From contig JAIRRK010000169.1 in NCBI GenBank assembly GCA_031256015.1, forward strand, positions 1 to 8,083: a stretch of DNA of 8,083 bases. Direction: 5' to 3'. Below, piece after piece: positions 7,822-8,083 of this stretch. The position numbers and the translations under genes were made by a program. This stretch comes from Dysgonamonadaceae bacterium (GTDB lineage Bacteria > Bacteroidota > Bacteroidia > Bacteroidales > Azobacteroidaceae). The first letter of the stretch is position 1. Each line of letters opens with the position of its first letter. The notes under the pieces were generated by a model. It had not been told where the DNA came from. It worked only from the letters and a program-made list of their open reading frames with translations, and searched no databases.

Positions 7822-7913
7822 ATCTGAGTCGGTCTAAGACGCTCGTCTGAGACTGTCTAAGACGAGCGTCTGAGTCGCTCTCAGATGGACGTCTGAGTCA
7901 GTCTCAGATAAAC
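7822..7913. repeat. Four tandem 23-bp repeats, each with internal dyad symmetry
   Basis: Units are 7822-7844, 7845-7867, 7868-7890 and 7891-7913. They share the core (G/A)TCTGAG at positions 1-7, (G/C)TCT(A/C)AGA at positions 11-18 and a terminal C. In units 3 and 4 the halves TCTGAG and CTCAGA form a perfect inverted repeat around 5 nt; in units 1 and 2 there is one mismatch. Seen another way, eight (G/A/C)TCTnAG half-sites alternate at 10- and 13-nt spacing. The 23-nt period is not a multiple of three, so no repeated peptide is encoded. Binding sites for a dimeric regulator are a plausible reading, but this is inference. Confidence 0.85.
7837..7871. repeat. 35-bp near-perfect palindrome inside the tandem array
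   Basis: Perfect 12-bp arms AGACGCTCGTCT (7837-7848) and AGACGAGCGTCT (7860-7871) flank an inner AGAC-T-GTCT palindrome centred on 7854. The only non-complementary pair is G7849/A7859. It spans the end of unit 1, all of unit 2 and the start of unit 3, so it arises from the array plus complementary spacer bases (GCTC against GAGC). Confidence 0.85.
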
Positions 7914-7959
7914 GTGTGCTTCCACGGCACAGGGGAGTGTGCTTCCTCAGAAATAAACC
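7914..7959. repeat. Two diverged units continuing the 23-bp register
   Basis: GTGTGCTTCC occurs at 7914-7923 and again at 7937-7946, exactly 23 nt apart and exactly in phase with the four units to the left. The rest of each unit differs, although ATAAAC near the end of 7937-7959 recalls the end of unit 4 (7891-7913). An inverted, one-mismatch copy, GGTAGCACAC, lies at 8073-8082 beyond the TG tract. Confidence 0.6.
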
Positions 7960-7982
7960 GGGCAGAAGATTATTTAATATAT

Positions 7983-8061
<79 letters not shown>

Positions 8062-8083
8062 AAGAAAATATCGGTAGCACACA

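Noticed and set aside
7822..7959. CRISPR array
   Set aside because: The 23-bp units abut directly with only 3-5 variable bases between conserved parts. There are no unique spacers of 25-40 nt and no cas genes.

Overview
The window looks like chromosomal DNA from a member of the Bacteroidales (phylum Bacteroidota). Three observations support this. The promoters match the Bacteroides-type -7 element TAnnTTTG. The gene starts lack Shine-Dalgarno sequences and sit in A/T-rich leaders. The proteins (RecR, a small HAD protein, an OPT transporter, a FISUMP-domain secreted protein) have the sequence style of that order. I cannot name a genus.

Region 1 (1-3970, minus strand) is a compact co-directional set. 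In transcription order it holds recR, a small HAD-fold phosphatase-like gene, a class I/II PLP-dependent aminotransferase, a glyoxalase-II-like metallo-beta-lactamase-fold hydrolase, and the 5' part of gcvP (glycine decarboxylase P-protein), which runs off the left edge. The gaps are 59, 17, 11 and 11 nt, so one transcript from a good promoter upstream of recR is plausible. The shared role is not obvious: recR is recombinational repair, and the rest is small-molecule metabolism ending in the glycine cleavage system.

Region 2 (3971-4122) is a divergent intergenic region. It has near-identical -7 boxes facing outward, one for recR and one for the plus-strand gene. Region 3 (4123-6120, plus) encodes a complete OPT-family oligopeptide transporter of 665 residues.

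Region 4 (6121-6309) is a convergent intergenic spacer. It carries three consecutive TAGGCA/TGCCTA hairpins and a clear intrinsic terminator for the minus-strand gene on its right. Region 5 (6310-7761, minus) encodes a secreted FISUMP-domain protein with a Sec signal peptide and visibly higher G+C than the genes to its left.

Region 6 (7774-8083) has no convincing gene but is the most structured part of the window. It contains four tandem 23-bp dyad units, a 35-bp near-perfect palindrome, two more units of different sequence in the same 23-bp register, and a (TG)37 dinucleotide tract. This sits directly upstream of the FISUMP gene. It could be an operator array or length-variable control region for that surface or secreted protein, but that is inference.
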